Source: Planctomycetota bacterium
GTDB taxonomy: Bacteria; Planctomycetota; UBA1135
Assembly (NCBI GenBank): GCA_021776925.1
Contig: JAJFFB010000040.1
Location: forward strand, 1-55,264
Direction of reading: 5' to 3'
Length of the DNA: 55,264 nt
Shown: positions 48,088-55,264 of the stretch, one piece after another
Layout of the letters: each line of letters starts with the position of its first letter
How positions within the stretch are numbered: position 1 is the stretch's first letter
Notes under the pieces: generated by a model
Database searches by the model: none
Seen by the model: only the letters and a program-made list of their open reading frames with translations
What the model was told of the DNA's origin: nothing
Translations under genes and position numbers: made by a program

Positions 48088-48131
48088 CCCGGGCCGATCG
48101 AAGCAAGAAGCCCAGGCCACCTGACCCGGGC
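48067..48131 (+). repeat. Two 28-base direct repeats forming hairpins at the end of the ArsR gene
   Basis: The 28 bases at 48067-48094 recur at 48104-48131 with one mismatch (both begin CAAGAAGCCCAGGCCA and end CTGACCCGGGC). Each copy can fold AGCCCAGG with CCCGGGCT (one mismatch). The first includes the last codons and stop of the ArsR gene. They probably form the bidirectional terminator between this gene and the convergent one. Confidence 0.75.
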
Positions 48132-48150
48132 TCCCTGATTCGGTCGCGGC

Positions 48151-49110
48151 TTATTGAACGTTGACGGTGAGCACGTTCGAGGTGCGCCCGCTCTGGCACG
48201 ACTGCATATAGACAGTCAGTCCTGAAGCCTGCGGCGGCACCGGCAGGGTCCAGGAAGCCTGTCCCAATCCGTCGGCGATCACCATGCCGCCAGCCTGCGT
48301 GGCTGCGGCGATGTCGAGGGTGACGCCGAGCGGCGGCACCGGAGTGCTGCCCAGGCTCAGGCCGTAAGCGAGGAAGGTCGGACCACCCGGGGTCGCATTG
48401 GCGGTATCGAAGGTCGCCGTGGCGCCGCCGAACACACTGCCGGGAGTGGACAGGGTCATGTCGCCGTTCTGCAGCGGCGCCGAACCGAATAGATCGCCCC
48501 ACACGCGCAGGTCGACCCAGTTGCCCATACCGTCGTCGTCGGCGAAGTGCAGATCGAGTCCGGGCATCGCCAGGATGACGTTGCCGGCGCTGCTGCTGAC
48601 GCTGCCACTCATGGTGGTGGGATCGGTCGGACCGAAGTCGGCCAGCGGAGTGACCTCGGTGGACCCGATCAACGGAATCACGGTGACGGTTCCGCCCACC
48701 GGTGTGAAGATGATGTCGGTGGTGAAGTTGCCGGCGGCGTTGATGGCAAAACCGGCACTGCTGGGCACGAACTCGGCGTCATCGATGTAGATGGTCGCGA
48801 GCGGTGGCAGCCACGAGAAGATGTTCGGGATCTCGGCCTTGAGGCGCGCCGGGATGGTGGTCAAAATGCCGCCGTTGAAAATGCCCTGGGCGAAGGGACC
48901 ACCGGTAGGGGTCAGTTCGAGGCCGGCGGTGCCGTCCATGTCGAAGCGCGGTGGACGCCCCTTGATATTGCCCTCGCTGGAGGTGCCACTGAACTCAAAA
49001 TGCGAGACCGAGGAATCGATGTCGAAGGTGTACTGGCCCTGAGCATGGACCGGGACCGCCAGCAGGCTGGCACAAGCGAGGAGCGAAAGCAGGATTCTGC
49101 CGTATTTCAT
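48151..49110 (-). CDS. Secreted protein of unknown function
   Basis: A 319-residue protein with a signal peptide (GRILLSLLACASLLAVPVHAQ). The rest is beta-rich, low in charge, and rich in Gly, Pro, Ser and Thr. Segments such as YTFDIDSSVSHFEFSGTSSEG resemble the starts of PEP-CTERM-like or YceI-like secreted proteins, but no sorting signal is seen. The last 75 residues (LSLGSTPVPPLGVTLDIA, LPVPPQASGLTVYMQS) look like a small beta-domain that I associate with many planctomycete exported proteins. Start ATG 49110 precedes the signal peptide directly. It is convergent with the ArsR-type gene. Confidence 0.7.
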   Translation of the reverse strand: MKYGRILLSLLACASLLAVPVHAQGQYTFDIDSSVSHFEFSGTSSEGNIKGRPPRFDMDGTAGLELTPTGGPFAQGIFNGGILTTIPARLKAEIPNIFSWLPPLATIYIDDAEFVPSSAGFAINAAGNFTTDIIFTPVGGTVTVIPLIGSTEVTPLADFGPTDPTTMSGSVSSSAGNVILAMPGLDLHFADDDGMGNWVDLRVWGDLFGSAPLQNGDMTLSTPGSVFGGATATFDTANATPGGPTFLAYGLSLGSTPVPPLGVTLDIAAATQAGGMVIADGLGQASWTLPVPPQASGLTVYMQSCQSGRTSNVLTVNVQ

Positions 49111-49175
49111 GGGAGGGATGGACGGAGGGGAGTGATGTGGGAACAGGGGGATCCCCACCCTACTGCACAGGCGGA

Positions 49176-49955
49176 TCAGAGGGAATAGTCGTAATCCACC
49201 GTCAACGGGGCGTGATCAGAGAAACGCTGCTCTTTGTAGACCGAGCCCTGCTGCGCCAATGCGGCGAATTCGGCGTCGGCTACCTGGTAGTCGATGCGCC
49301 AGCCGGTGTTGTTGTCCCAGGCGCGTCCACGGTTCGACCACCAGGTGTAGGCTTCGCCCTCGGCCTGCGGGTAAAGCCGGCGATAAACATCGTGCCAGCC
49401 GGCCGCGCCGAACAGCCCGTCCATCCATTCCCGCTCCTGGGGCAGGAATCCTGAGCGGTCCTGATTGCCACGCCAGTTCTTCAGGTCGATCTTGCGGTGG
49501 GCGATGTTCCAGTCGCCGCAGACCACCAGATGCCGGGTGCTTTCGCGCTGCCACTGCAACCACTCGAGCAGCAAGTCCATGAAACGGTACTTGAACACCT
49601 GCCGGTCCTCGCGCGAGGAACCCGATGGCAGATAAAGGCTGGCGACGCGCAGCGGACCGAAGTCGAGTGCCAGTAAACGACCTTCGCGGTCGAACTCGGC
49701 GTTGCCGATGCCTTGATGCACGCGGTCCGGTTCATGGCGTGAGAAAAACGCCACCCCGCTATACCCGGGTTTCTCGGCCGGCATGTACCAGGAATGCATG
49801 CCCGCCGCGGCGCGCATCTCGGCAGTGAGCTGGTGTTCCTGGATGCGGATCTCCTGCAGGCACACCAGGTCGGCCCGGTGCTGTGGCAGCCACTCGAAGA
49901 AGCCTTTGCGGGCGGCGGCGCGCAGGCCGTTGACATTGACCGTGGTCAGGCGCAC
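49176..49955 (-). CDS. xth: Exodeoxyribonuclease III (AP endonuclease)
   Basis: Cuts DNA at abasic sites and removes 3' blocks. The 259-residue protein has VNVNGLRAA, CLQEIRIQEHQL (metal Glu), GYSGVAFFS, the catalytic VVCGDWNIAHRKIDLKNWRG (cited in part) and SDHAPLTVDY. All EEP-family AP-endonuclease motifs are in place. It overlaps by 10 bases the uracil-DNA glycosylase gene that precedes it, so the two successive base-excision-repair enzymes are made from one transcript. Confidence 0.95.
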   Translation of the reverse strand: MRLTTVNVNGLRAAARKGFFEWLPQHRADLVCLQEIRIQEHQLTAEMRAAAGMHSWYMPAEKPGYSGVAFFSRHEPDRVHQGIGNAEFDREGRLLALDFGPLRVASLYLPSGSSREDRQVFKYRFMDLLLEWLQWQRESTRHLVVCGDWNIAHRKIDLKNWRGNQDRSGFLPQEREWMDGLFGAAGWHDVYRRLYPQAEGEAYTWWSNRGRAWDNNTGWRIDYQVADAEFAALAQQGSVYKEQRFSDHAPLTVDYDYSL

Positions 49956-50671
49956 GTCGGCCCCGGGAAGGCGAACCCATAGGCACGCAATTGCTCTTCG
50001 GCTTGCGCGGCCCAGCCACGGTTGGCGGCCGGGCTGGCCGGGCTCGGATGCAGGATCGTGCCGATCTCGAGATCGGTCGCGGCCAGGGCCTGGCGCGCGC
50101 GATCGGTGGCGAAGCGGCCGACTCCGATCACGCGGCCTGGCTGCAATTCCTCGACCACTTCAATCAGGGCCTGGTCGCAGAGCGCGAAAAGCGGTTCGCG
50201 TTCGGCCGCCGGCAGCTTGTCAGGAGTGCGGTTGCGTCCACTTTCTTCCATGAAGACCAGCGGGCAGTAGTTGACCACGAAGAAGTCTTGGAAGAAGGCG
50301 CCGACGTCGGCGTAGCGTTGCTGCGCCCAGCCCCACAGACGCCGCCCGCTGACTTCGGAGCGCGGGCAGTCGAGACCGAGGATCGGCCGCTTCGGATGTT
50401 CTACGGCTGGGCGTTCCACCGTGCCGCGCAGGCCGAGCCAATCGCGCACCAGTTGCGTCTCGCCGAAGGGCACCCCGGTCTGGGCCATGCCCCACGGCCC
50501 GGGGTTCATGCCTAGCAGGAGCGCGGGCATCCCGGGCTGAGCCAGCGCCAGGTACTGCTCGTGCACGGCGCGCGCGTAAGCCAGCGGGTTGTAGACGTGG
50601 GTGACGGGGGGGCCGAATCGCAACGGGCCGACCGCCGCGGCCAATCGGGCACTGATCTCGGCCAGGCTCAT
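49946..50671 (-). CDS. SMUG1-type single-strand-selective uracil-DNA glycosylase
   Basis: Removes uracil from DNA. The 241-residue protein has the family-3 UDG motif 1 GMNPGPWGMAQTGVPFGE and motif 2 LHPSPASPAANRGW, both typical of SMUG1. FFVVNYCPLVFMEESG and VIGVGRFATDRARQAL lie between. ATG 50671 gives MSLAEISARLAAAV; an upstream in-frame start adds 20 residues lacking similarity. The stop overlaps xth by 10 bases, coupling uracil removal to abasic-site cleavage. SMUG1 is rare in bacteria but known from several lineages including Planctomycetota. Confidence 0.93.
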   Translation of the reverse strand: MSLAEISARLAAAVGPLRFGPPVTHVYNPLAYARAVHEQYLALAQPGMPALLLGMNPGPWGMAQTGVPFGETQLVRDWLGLRGTVERPAVEHPKRPILGLDCPRSEVSGRRLWGWAQQRYADVGAFFQDFFVVNYCPLVFMEESGRNRTPDKLPAAEREPLFALCDQALIEVVEELQPGRVIGVGRFATDRARQALAATDLEIGTILHPSPASPAANRGWAAQAEEQLRAYGFAFPGPTCA

Positions 50672-50696
50672 GGCGCGGAAGTGTACGCTGGCGCCC

Positions 50697-51371
50697 ATGG
50701 AGCGCGTGCTCGAACCGGAGGTCATGGACACCGAGGCCGAAAGCGAGGCCTACGACGCCATGGACCATCAGGAAGCCAACTTGGCTTTCGTCGCGCGCCT
50801 CCTGGCACTGGGTGTGGACCAGTTCTTGCCGAACGACCAGGTGCTCGACATCGGCACCGGCCCCGGCCTGATCCCTTTGCTTTTGTGCGACCGCCAGCCC
50901 TATTGCCAGGTGGTCGGTGTGGACCTCGCCGACACCATGCTGGAGCGCGCGCGGGGCCACGCCCAGGCGTCGCCGCACCTGAGCCGGCTGGATTTCCAGC
51001 GCGCGGACGCGAAGTGTCTTCCCTTTGCTGACGAAGGCTTCGCGGCCGTGTGCAGCAACACCATTCTGCACCACATTCCTGAACCCCTGCCCTTCCTGCG
51101 CGAGGCGCTGCGGGTGCTGCGCCCCGGCGGCGTGCTCCTGATTCGGGATTTATTTCGCCCAGACTCGCTATTACAAGTAAATAAGATTGTTAAAAAGCAC
51201 GCGTCCGGTGAGAATCCGGTGGCCAGAGGGCTCCTTTCCGATAGTCTTTGTGCAGCCCTGACACCGGCGGAATTGTTCCAGCTCGCCTGCGAGGCGGGTC
51301 TTGAGCCGTTCCAATTGGTGATCGACAGCGACCGTCACATGTCTCTGCAGAAGGGACCTAGGCTTCTCTGA
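50697..51371 (+). CDS. SAM-dependent methyltransferase
   Basis: A 224-residue class I methyltransferase with motif I VLDIGTGPGLIPLLL, VVGVDLADTMLERA (motif II), ADAKCLPFADEGF, SNTILHHIPEPLPFLREALR and VLRPGGVLLIRDLF. It resembles UbiE-like enzymes, substrate unknown. The stretch coding for PDSLLQVNKIVKKHA (51147-51200) is much AT-richer than the rest, a local codon-use anomaly. Its start is 25 bases from the divergent glycosylase start. A short hairpin follows the stop. Confidence 0.85.
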   Translation: MERVLEPEVMDTEAESEAYDAMDHQEANLAFVARLLALGVDQFLPNDQVLDIGTGPGLIPLLLCDRQPYCQVVGVDLADTMLERARGHAQASPHLSRLDFQRADAKCLPFADEGFAAVCSNTILHHIPEPLPFLREALRVLRPGGVLLIRDLFRPDSLLQVNKIVKKHASGENPVARGLLSDSLCAALTPAELFQLACEAGLEPFQLVIDSDRHMSLQKGPRLL

Positions 51372-51389
51372 TTGTGCGTATTCGCACAA
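51372..51389 (+). terminator. Short hairpin after the methyltransferase gene
   Basis: TTGTGCG (51372-51378) and CGCACAA (51383-51389) with loop TATT, immediately after the stop codon. It is stable for its size but has no T-run. Confidence 0.45.
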
Positions 51390-51448
51390 ACAGGGGCGCT
51401 CCCGCCCATTCCCATGAATGAATGCCATCCCCCGACCCGGCACATGAA

Positions 51449-51478
51449 TTGCATGTCTAGGCAGGCACTTCATTTAAC
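51449..51478 (+). promoter_or_regulatory. Predicted promoter of the large lipoprotein gene
   Basis: TTGCAT (51449-51454) and TTTAAC (51473-51478) with an 18-base spacer are the best -35/-10-like pair in the 121-base gap. The start site would be near 51485, about 8 bases before the GTG at 51493. Confidence 0.3.
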
Positions 51479-51492
51479 CTGAGAACACCATC

Positions 51493-54400
51493 GTGGACGT
51501 TCCCTCCTCTCGCTTCCTACGCCCTGCCCTGCTCGCGCTGATCGCCCTCGTCCCCGCAGCATGCGGTGGGGGTGGTAGCCCCAGCTCGGCTTCTGGCCGC
51601 ACCTCCGGCAACTTCCTGGTCGATTCGGCCACCCTGGGCGACGGCGTCACCTGGGAGCTGAACCGGATCATCGAGGTGACCTTCAACAACCCGATCGATC
51701 CTGATTCGGTCAGTTTTTCGACGGTCCAGTTCACCTCTCCGGACACTCTGCAGCCGGTTACCGGGTCGTTTGAGATCAAGCCGGGAAGCAACGATCGCAC
51801 CCTGGCCTTCCGGCCAGCCTGTCCGACCGACTCCGTGAACAGCAATGGCGCCTTCCGGCCGGGCGGCATGAAGTACCAGCTGACCATTCCGAAGTCGAGC
51901 GGCTTCGGCTCGGGCGTGCTGCGCGACATCGCCGGGCGCACCCTTTCGCAGAGTTTCTCGCGCACTTTCTACACGCCGAAGGGTTCCGGCGGTTCCCTCT
52001 TCGTCGACTACGTGATCGGTCCGCCCTCTTTGGACAGCGTGCGCGGAGTGCGCTGGCCGCAGGGGCTGAACTTCTTCACCGATCCGGATCCGGTGGTGCG
52101 CATCCACTTCAACCAGGCGGTCGACGCGCGCCCGTCCAACATCAACCAGGACCGCATTTACCTGCTCTACTCGAAGGGCGAAGACGGCACACCTGACGGC
52201 AGCGTGTTTCTCGACACTAACCGGGTGCCCGGCTCCTTGTCGGTTGAAGAGAACTGCACCCTCGCCGGATCGGTGGTGGTGTTCCGCGTTTCGGGACTGC
52301 TGCCCCCGAATCACAATCTGCGCCTGGTGGTCGAAGAGGACTTCTCCGATATCACCGGACAGGTCAACATCGGGCGTCTCGCCATTCCAGATCACAAGAT
52401 CCCGTCGCTGGCTGAGTACTACGACGACGCGCAGACCGACTTCGGCCTGATCGAGGTCGCCGACGAGTTCCAGGACTTTTATGACTCCTCGGTCGGCATC
52501 GATCTCGATGCCGCGACGCCGTTGCCGATGGCGAGCGTGGAAGACGGCTACGTGCAGGCCAGCTTCAACTTCCCCGGGCAGTTCACCACCAAGGACCTGA
52601 TTATCGATACCGGCTTCACCGAGGTCTTCACCAACTCGCAGACCTTCTTCACGGATTCACGCAACACCACCTTCACGGTGGTCAACGGCGTGATCAACTG
52701 CCGCAACTTCACCCTCGCCGATGGCAGCGAACTGCGCGGTCGCGGGCGCAACCCCTTGGTGGTCTACGCCACCGGCGAGGTCATCCTCGACGGCACCCTC
52801 AACGTGTCGGGCAACGACGCGGTATGGCCCACCGGCCTCGGTTCGCCGCAGCGCCCTGAAGGCGGGGCCAACGGCGAGTGCGGCGGCGGCGCCGGCGGCA
52901 CTTCGTCGCAAGAGGTCTTCCAAGAGACCCACCGCGGCAGCTCGGGTGACGGTCCATTCGGCCTCACCGGCAGCGGCGGCCAAGGCGGCGAAGGCGGTTT
53001 CCAGCAAGCTCAGTTCGTCGGCTCTTCCTACGACAAAGAATTGTCCAACATCATCACCGCCGGCGGCGGTGGTGGTACCTTCGCCAAGACCGCCAACGTG
53101 GGCATCCACTGGACGCGCTTCCGGCGCAAAGACGCGATGCTCGACGTCGACAAGAAGTTCACCCCGGACCACCATTGGGAGTACCACACCGCTCACGATG
53201 CGCAGCAGGCGGTTTACGTCCCATTCGCGTCCTACGGCGGCGAGGCCGGCATCCGCGGCAGTTCCTTCGACAGCCAGAAGGTTCTCAGCGGAATCGACCC
53301 CGAGCGTCCACGCGGTGTGTTCGGCATGGAAGACCAGAAGATCGACATCATCCTCGGTCCCAATGGCAATGCCAGTGACGGTTGGTCGACGGGTGGCAAC
53401 ACCTATAACTTCAACAAGGCCTGGACCGATCCGCTGCAGGCCAACCCATACCTCGAAGGGCATCCGACCGATGGCCCTGACGGCGGTTCCGGCGGTCCTT
53501 CGGTGTTCTCCGACGACGGCACCACCAGCAACGATTTCTGGGGCAGCCGCGTCAACAACGACGGCACCGTCACGGTCGGCGAACTGCTGACAGGCTGGGC
53601 GGGGGCCGGCGGCGGCGCCAGCGGCGACAGCGTGGTCATGACCCGCGGCGATGGCGGCGACGCGCCGACCGAAGACAGCTTCCCCGATCCGAACTTCCCC
53701 AACGGCACCACCGACACCTACCGCAAGGGCGGTCCGGGTGGCGGCGCCGGCGGCCAGGTAACGATCATGGCCATCGGCCGCATCGTCATCGGCAACAACG
53801 CCACCATCCTCGCCAATGGCGGGCACGGCGTCGGCGGTGAGTCGATCGGCTTCACCTACGGTCAGATCAGCGGTTCGGGCGGCGGTTCGGGTGGTCACAT
53901 CGTGATCCACAGCGCCCGCGAGATCGACCTCAGTGCGATCGACATCACCGACGGGCTGCAGGACGGCGACACCGACTTCACCGTCGAAAACAGTTATTAC
54001 TGGCAGGTCCCGATTTCCGGTTCCTTCCTGAGCGAAGTGTTCCGCGCCATCGGTGGGCGGCGCGGCTGGTCCGCGTCGCGCTTGAACAAAGTCGACACTC
54101 TTCCCAGTTCGACCAAATTCGACGGCAACGATACCTACGCCATCGGCCGTGGCGGCGGAGGCAGCAACGGCCTGATCCAGCTGCACGTTCCCGATCCGGC
54201 CAATGATTTCATCTGGCCGGCCTCCAAGGCTGCTGAAATCCAGAACTTCGTCCACAACGGCGACCTCAACAACCCGCTCGACCGCGACCGTCTGGAAGAG
54301 GTGCTGCGCGTCTTCGCTGCACCCCAGCCGGTGGTTCTGGTGCCCTTCTTCAGCTCGCAGTCGATGTACATGGGCAAGTGGGTCGACACCGGCATGGCGT

Positions 54401-55089
54401 CGTTGCGCCAGCCGACCACTGGCACCGGGGTCGATTTCCCCGACTACCGCAGCGACCTGATCCAGATGCTCGGCTTCACTCCGAGCGACGGCCTGGTCGA
54501 GTCCTCCTCCGGCAAGATCATTGATCTGCCCAAGGTCCTCTCGGGTTCGGCCCCGGCCCTGCAGCTGTTCGAATTCGAAGCCAGCATCCCCGATGCTCGC
54601 ACCGTTTTCGCTTCTCACATGCACCTGCTGCGTCAGCCGCGGCTGCTGCGCGGCTACGAATTCCGTCCCAATGAAAGCTCCAGCCTGAGCTTCGGCATCG
54701 CCGACGCGAGCTACGACGCCGCCAGCAACGTGCTTACCGTGGTCAGCAACCCGGGCGACGGCTCGATGGAGTCTGCCGCCGGCGGTTCGACCTGGGCGAT
54801 CATTCCCAAGTTCTTCCGCCTGGTGACCTCGGGCCTGGGCAACAGCCTTCCCGATTCCGCCAGCGTGCGGCTCGAGTTCCAGGGCGCCGAAGAATCCGAA
54901 CCGGGCAGCAACGTACCGGGAACGCCGGTGCCGAGCCCGACGACCTGGACCAGCGATCTGGCAGATCTCCAAGGCCTGCGCTTCCTGCGCTATCGCGTAC
55001 TGTTCGAAATCGACGCTCAGGAAGAGGGAGTCACCCTGTCTAATCCGCGTCCACTGATTGAATACTTCAAGGTGCCCTTCACCTGGTAA
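51493..55089 (+). CDS. Large exported lipoprotein with Ig-like and glycine-rich regions
   Basis: A 1198-residue protein, GTG start 51493, with lipoprotein signal LLALIALVPAAC (Cys 24) followed by GGGG and SSASGRTSGNFLVDSATLG. Two regions resemble bacterial Ig-like (Big_5/SbsA-type) domains: LNRIIEVTFNNPIDPDSVSF (about 55-75) and VVRIHFNQAVDARPSN (about 200-215). From about 450 to 820 the protein is rich in Gly (ECGGGAGGTSS, GSGGQGGEGG, GGPGGGAGGQVTIMAIGRIV, SGSGGGSGGHIVIHSAREI), interspersed with short hydrophobic strands that suggest a right-handed beta-helix. No enzyme motif. Cell-surface adhesion or structure is the likely role. A paralogue starts 17 bases downstream. Confidence 0.85.
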   Translation: MDVPSSRFLRPALLALIALVPAACGGGGSPSSASGRTSGNFLVDSATLGDGVTWELNRIIEVTFNNPIDPDSVSFSTVQFTSPDTLQPVTGSFEIKPGSNDRTLAFRPACPTDSVNSNGAFRPGGMKYQLTIPKSSGFGSGVLRDIAGRTLSQSFSRTFYTPKGSGGSLFVDYVIGPPSLDSVRGVRWPQGLNFFTDPDPVVRIHFNQAVDARPSNINQDRIYLLYSKGEDGTPDGSVFLDTNRVPGSLSVEENCTLAGSVVVFRVSGLLPPNHNLRLVVEEDFSDITGQVNIGRLAIPDHKIPSLAEYYDDAQTDFGLIEVADEFQDFYDSSVGIDLDAATPLPMASVEDGYVQASFNFPGQFTTKDLIIDTGFTEVFTNSQTFFTDSRNTTFTVVNGVINCRNFTLADGSELRGRGRNPLVVYATGEVILDGTLNVSGNDAVWPTGLGSPQRPEGGANGECGGGAGGTSSQEVFQETHRGSSGDGPFGLTGSGGQGGEGGFQQAQFVGSSYDKELSNIITAGGGGGTFAKTANVGIHWTRFRRKDAMLDVDKKFTPDHHWEYHTAHDAQQAVYVPFASYGGEAGIRGSSFDSQKVLSGIDPERPRGVFGMEDQKIDIILGPNGNASDGWSTGGNTYNFNKAWTDPLQANPYLEGHPTDGPDGGSGGPSVFSDDGTTSNDFWGSRVNNDGTVTVGELLTGWAGAGGGASGDSVVMTRGDGGDAPTEDSFPDPNFPNGTTDTYRKGGPGGGAGGQVTIMAIGRIVIGNNATILANGGHGVGGESIGFTYGQISGSGGGSGGHIVIHSAREIDLSAIDITDGLQDGDTDFTVENSYYWQVPISGSFLSEVFRAIGGRRGWSASRLNKVDTLPSSTKFDGNDTYAIGRGGGGSNGLIQLHVPDPANDFIWPASKAAEIQNFVHNGDLNNPLDRDRLEEVLRVFAAPQPVVLVPFFSSQSMYMGKWVDTGMASLRQPTTGTGVDFPDYRSDLIQMLGFTPSDGLVESSSGKIIDLPKVLSGSAPALQLFEFEASIPDARTVFASHMHLLRQPRLLRGYEFRPNESSSLSFGIADASYDAASNVLTVVSNPGDGSMESAAGGSTWAIIPKFFRLVTSGLGNSLPDSASVRLEFQGAEESEPGSNVPGTPVPSPTTWTSDLADLQGLRFLRYRVLFEIDAQEEGVTLSNPRPLIEYFKVPFTW

Positions 55090-55105
55090 AGAACGGCCCC
55101 TCAGC

Positions 55106-55264
55106 ATGGCTCCTGAACTTCGCACTGCTTCCTCCAGCCGCCTCCTTCTCTGTGCCGGTGTGCTCGGATTGCTCGTCTCCTGCGGAGGCGGGGGTTCGTC
55201 CAGCGCTTCCGGTCGGACCAACGGCAACTTCCTGGTTGAATCGTCCACCATCGGGGTCGGCGTC
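55106..55264 (+). CDS. Paralogous exported lipoprotein, N-terminal part (truncated by window)
   Basis: From ATG 55106 the frame is open to the window end. It encodes a lipoprotein signal (LLLCAGVLGLLVSC, Cys about 26) followed by GGGGSSSASGRTNGNFLVES, nearly identical to the same position in the preceding protein. It is therefore a tandem paralogue of the 1198-residue lipoprotein, separated by 16 bases and probably in the same transcript. Only the first 53 residues are visible. Confidence 0.85.
   Translation, partial: MAPELRTASSSRLLLCAGVLGLLVSCGGGGSSSASGRTNGNFLVESSTIGVGV

Noticed and set aside
52860..53920. CRISPR or satellite repeats
   Set aside because: The recurring GGCGGC-type sequences encode Gly-rich protein and have no fixed repeat or spacer unit.
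52657..55251. 864-codon minus-strand frame
   Set aside because: It is antisense to the large lipoprotein; its Ala/Gly/Val-rich content mirrors the Gly-rich codons.

Overview
The window is a GC-rich, densely packed chromosomal segment from a Gram-negative-type (diderm) bacterium. The best guess is a member of the Planctomycetota or a close relative. This is an inference from several traits: a TonB receptor, LptB and GT9 surface-glycan genes show an outer membrane; signal peptidase I carries a very large insertion; there are several signal-peptide proteins with glycine-rich or Ig-like 'SASGRT' N-termini; and Shine-Dalgarno motifs are scarce. No gene-free stretch exceeds about 300 bases.

Layout. 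1-4.8 kb: end of an unidentified gene, a TonB-dependent receptor with its own TonB, a DegT-type aminotransferase and a convergent HPt protein. 5.0-8.2 kb: a tiny membrane protein, a DUF669-like protein, a cytidine-deaminase-fold protein with every catalytic residue replaced, and NAD-dependent DNA ligase. 8.2-16.5 kb: a complete tryptophan operon trpEGDCFBA followed by a chorismate-mutase-like protein and DAHP synthase. It is preceded by a textbook transcription attenuator: a leader peptide with three consecutive Trp codons, an antiterminator and a terminator. 16.5-19.3 kb: proC, an EEP-family phosphatase/nuclease, a phospholipase-D/cardiolipin-synthase-like protein and tRNA-Val(CAC). 19.4-23.4 kb: a GT9 glycosyltransferase divergent from a three-gene unit (Gfo/Idh oxidoreductase, radical SAM, methyltransferase). 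23.5-31.5 kb: an S9 peptidase, etfBA, lptB-lepB and a TolB-like propeller protein.

31.6-39.7 kb is one long minus-strand housekeeping run (read in order: Nudix, HD hydrolase, argS, apt, sigma factor, birA, rph, rdgB, lepA) with gaps of at most 26 bases. 39.7-41.2 kb holds pyrK, a PTPS/QueD-family gene and tRNA-Pro(GGG). Directly behind that tRNA lies a REP-flanked tyrosine (Y1) transposase element of about 1.17 kb with perfect 19-base inverted ends; its right end touches the stop codon of the neighbouring secreted protein. 43.6-46.2 kb: a thioredoxin-like secreted protein whose signal peptide is separated from the body by an in-frame TGA, then glpK. 46.3-49.1 kb: two related small beta-barrel-like lipoproteins, an ArsR regulator and a secreted protein. 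49.2-51.4 kb: exonuclease III, a SMUG1-type uracil-DNA glycosylase and a methyltransferase. 51.5 kb to the end: tandem large lipoproteins, the second cut by the window edge.

The most rewarding items are the trp attenuator with a probably leaderless leader peptide, the TGA-interrupted thioredoxin-like gene, the REP/transposase unit behind tRNA-Pro, the dead deaminase between a DUF669 protein and DNA ligase, and the Gfo/Idh-radical SAM-methyltransferase unit. Functions are called from sequence motifs only; no database search was possible.
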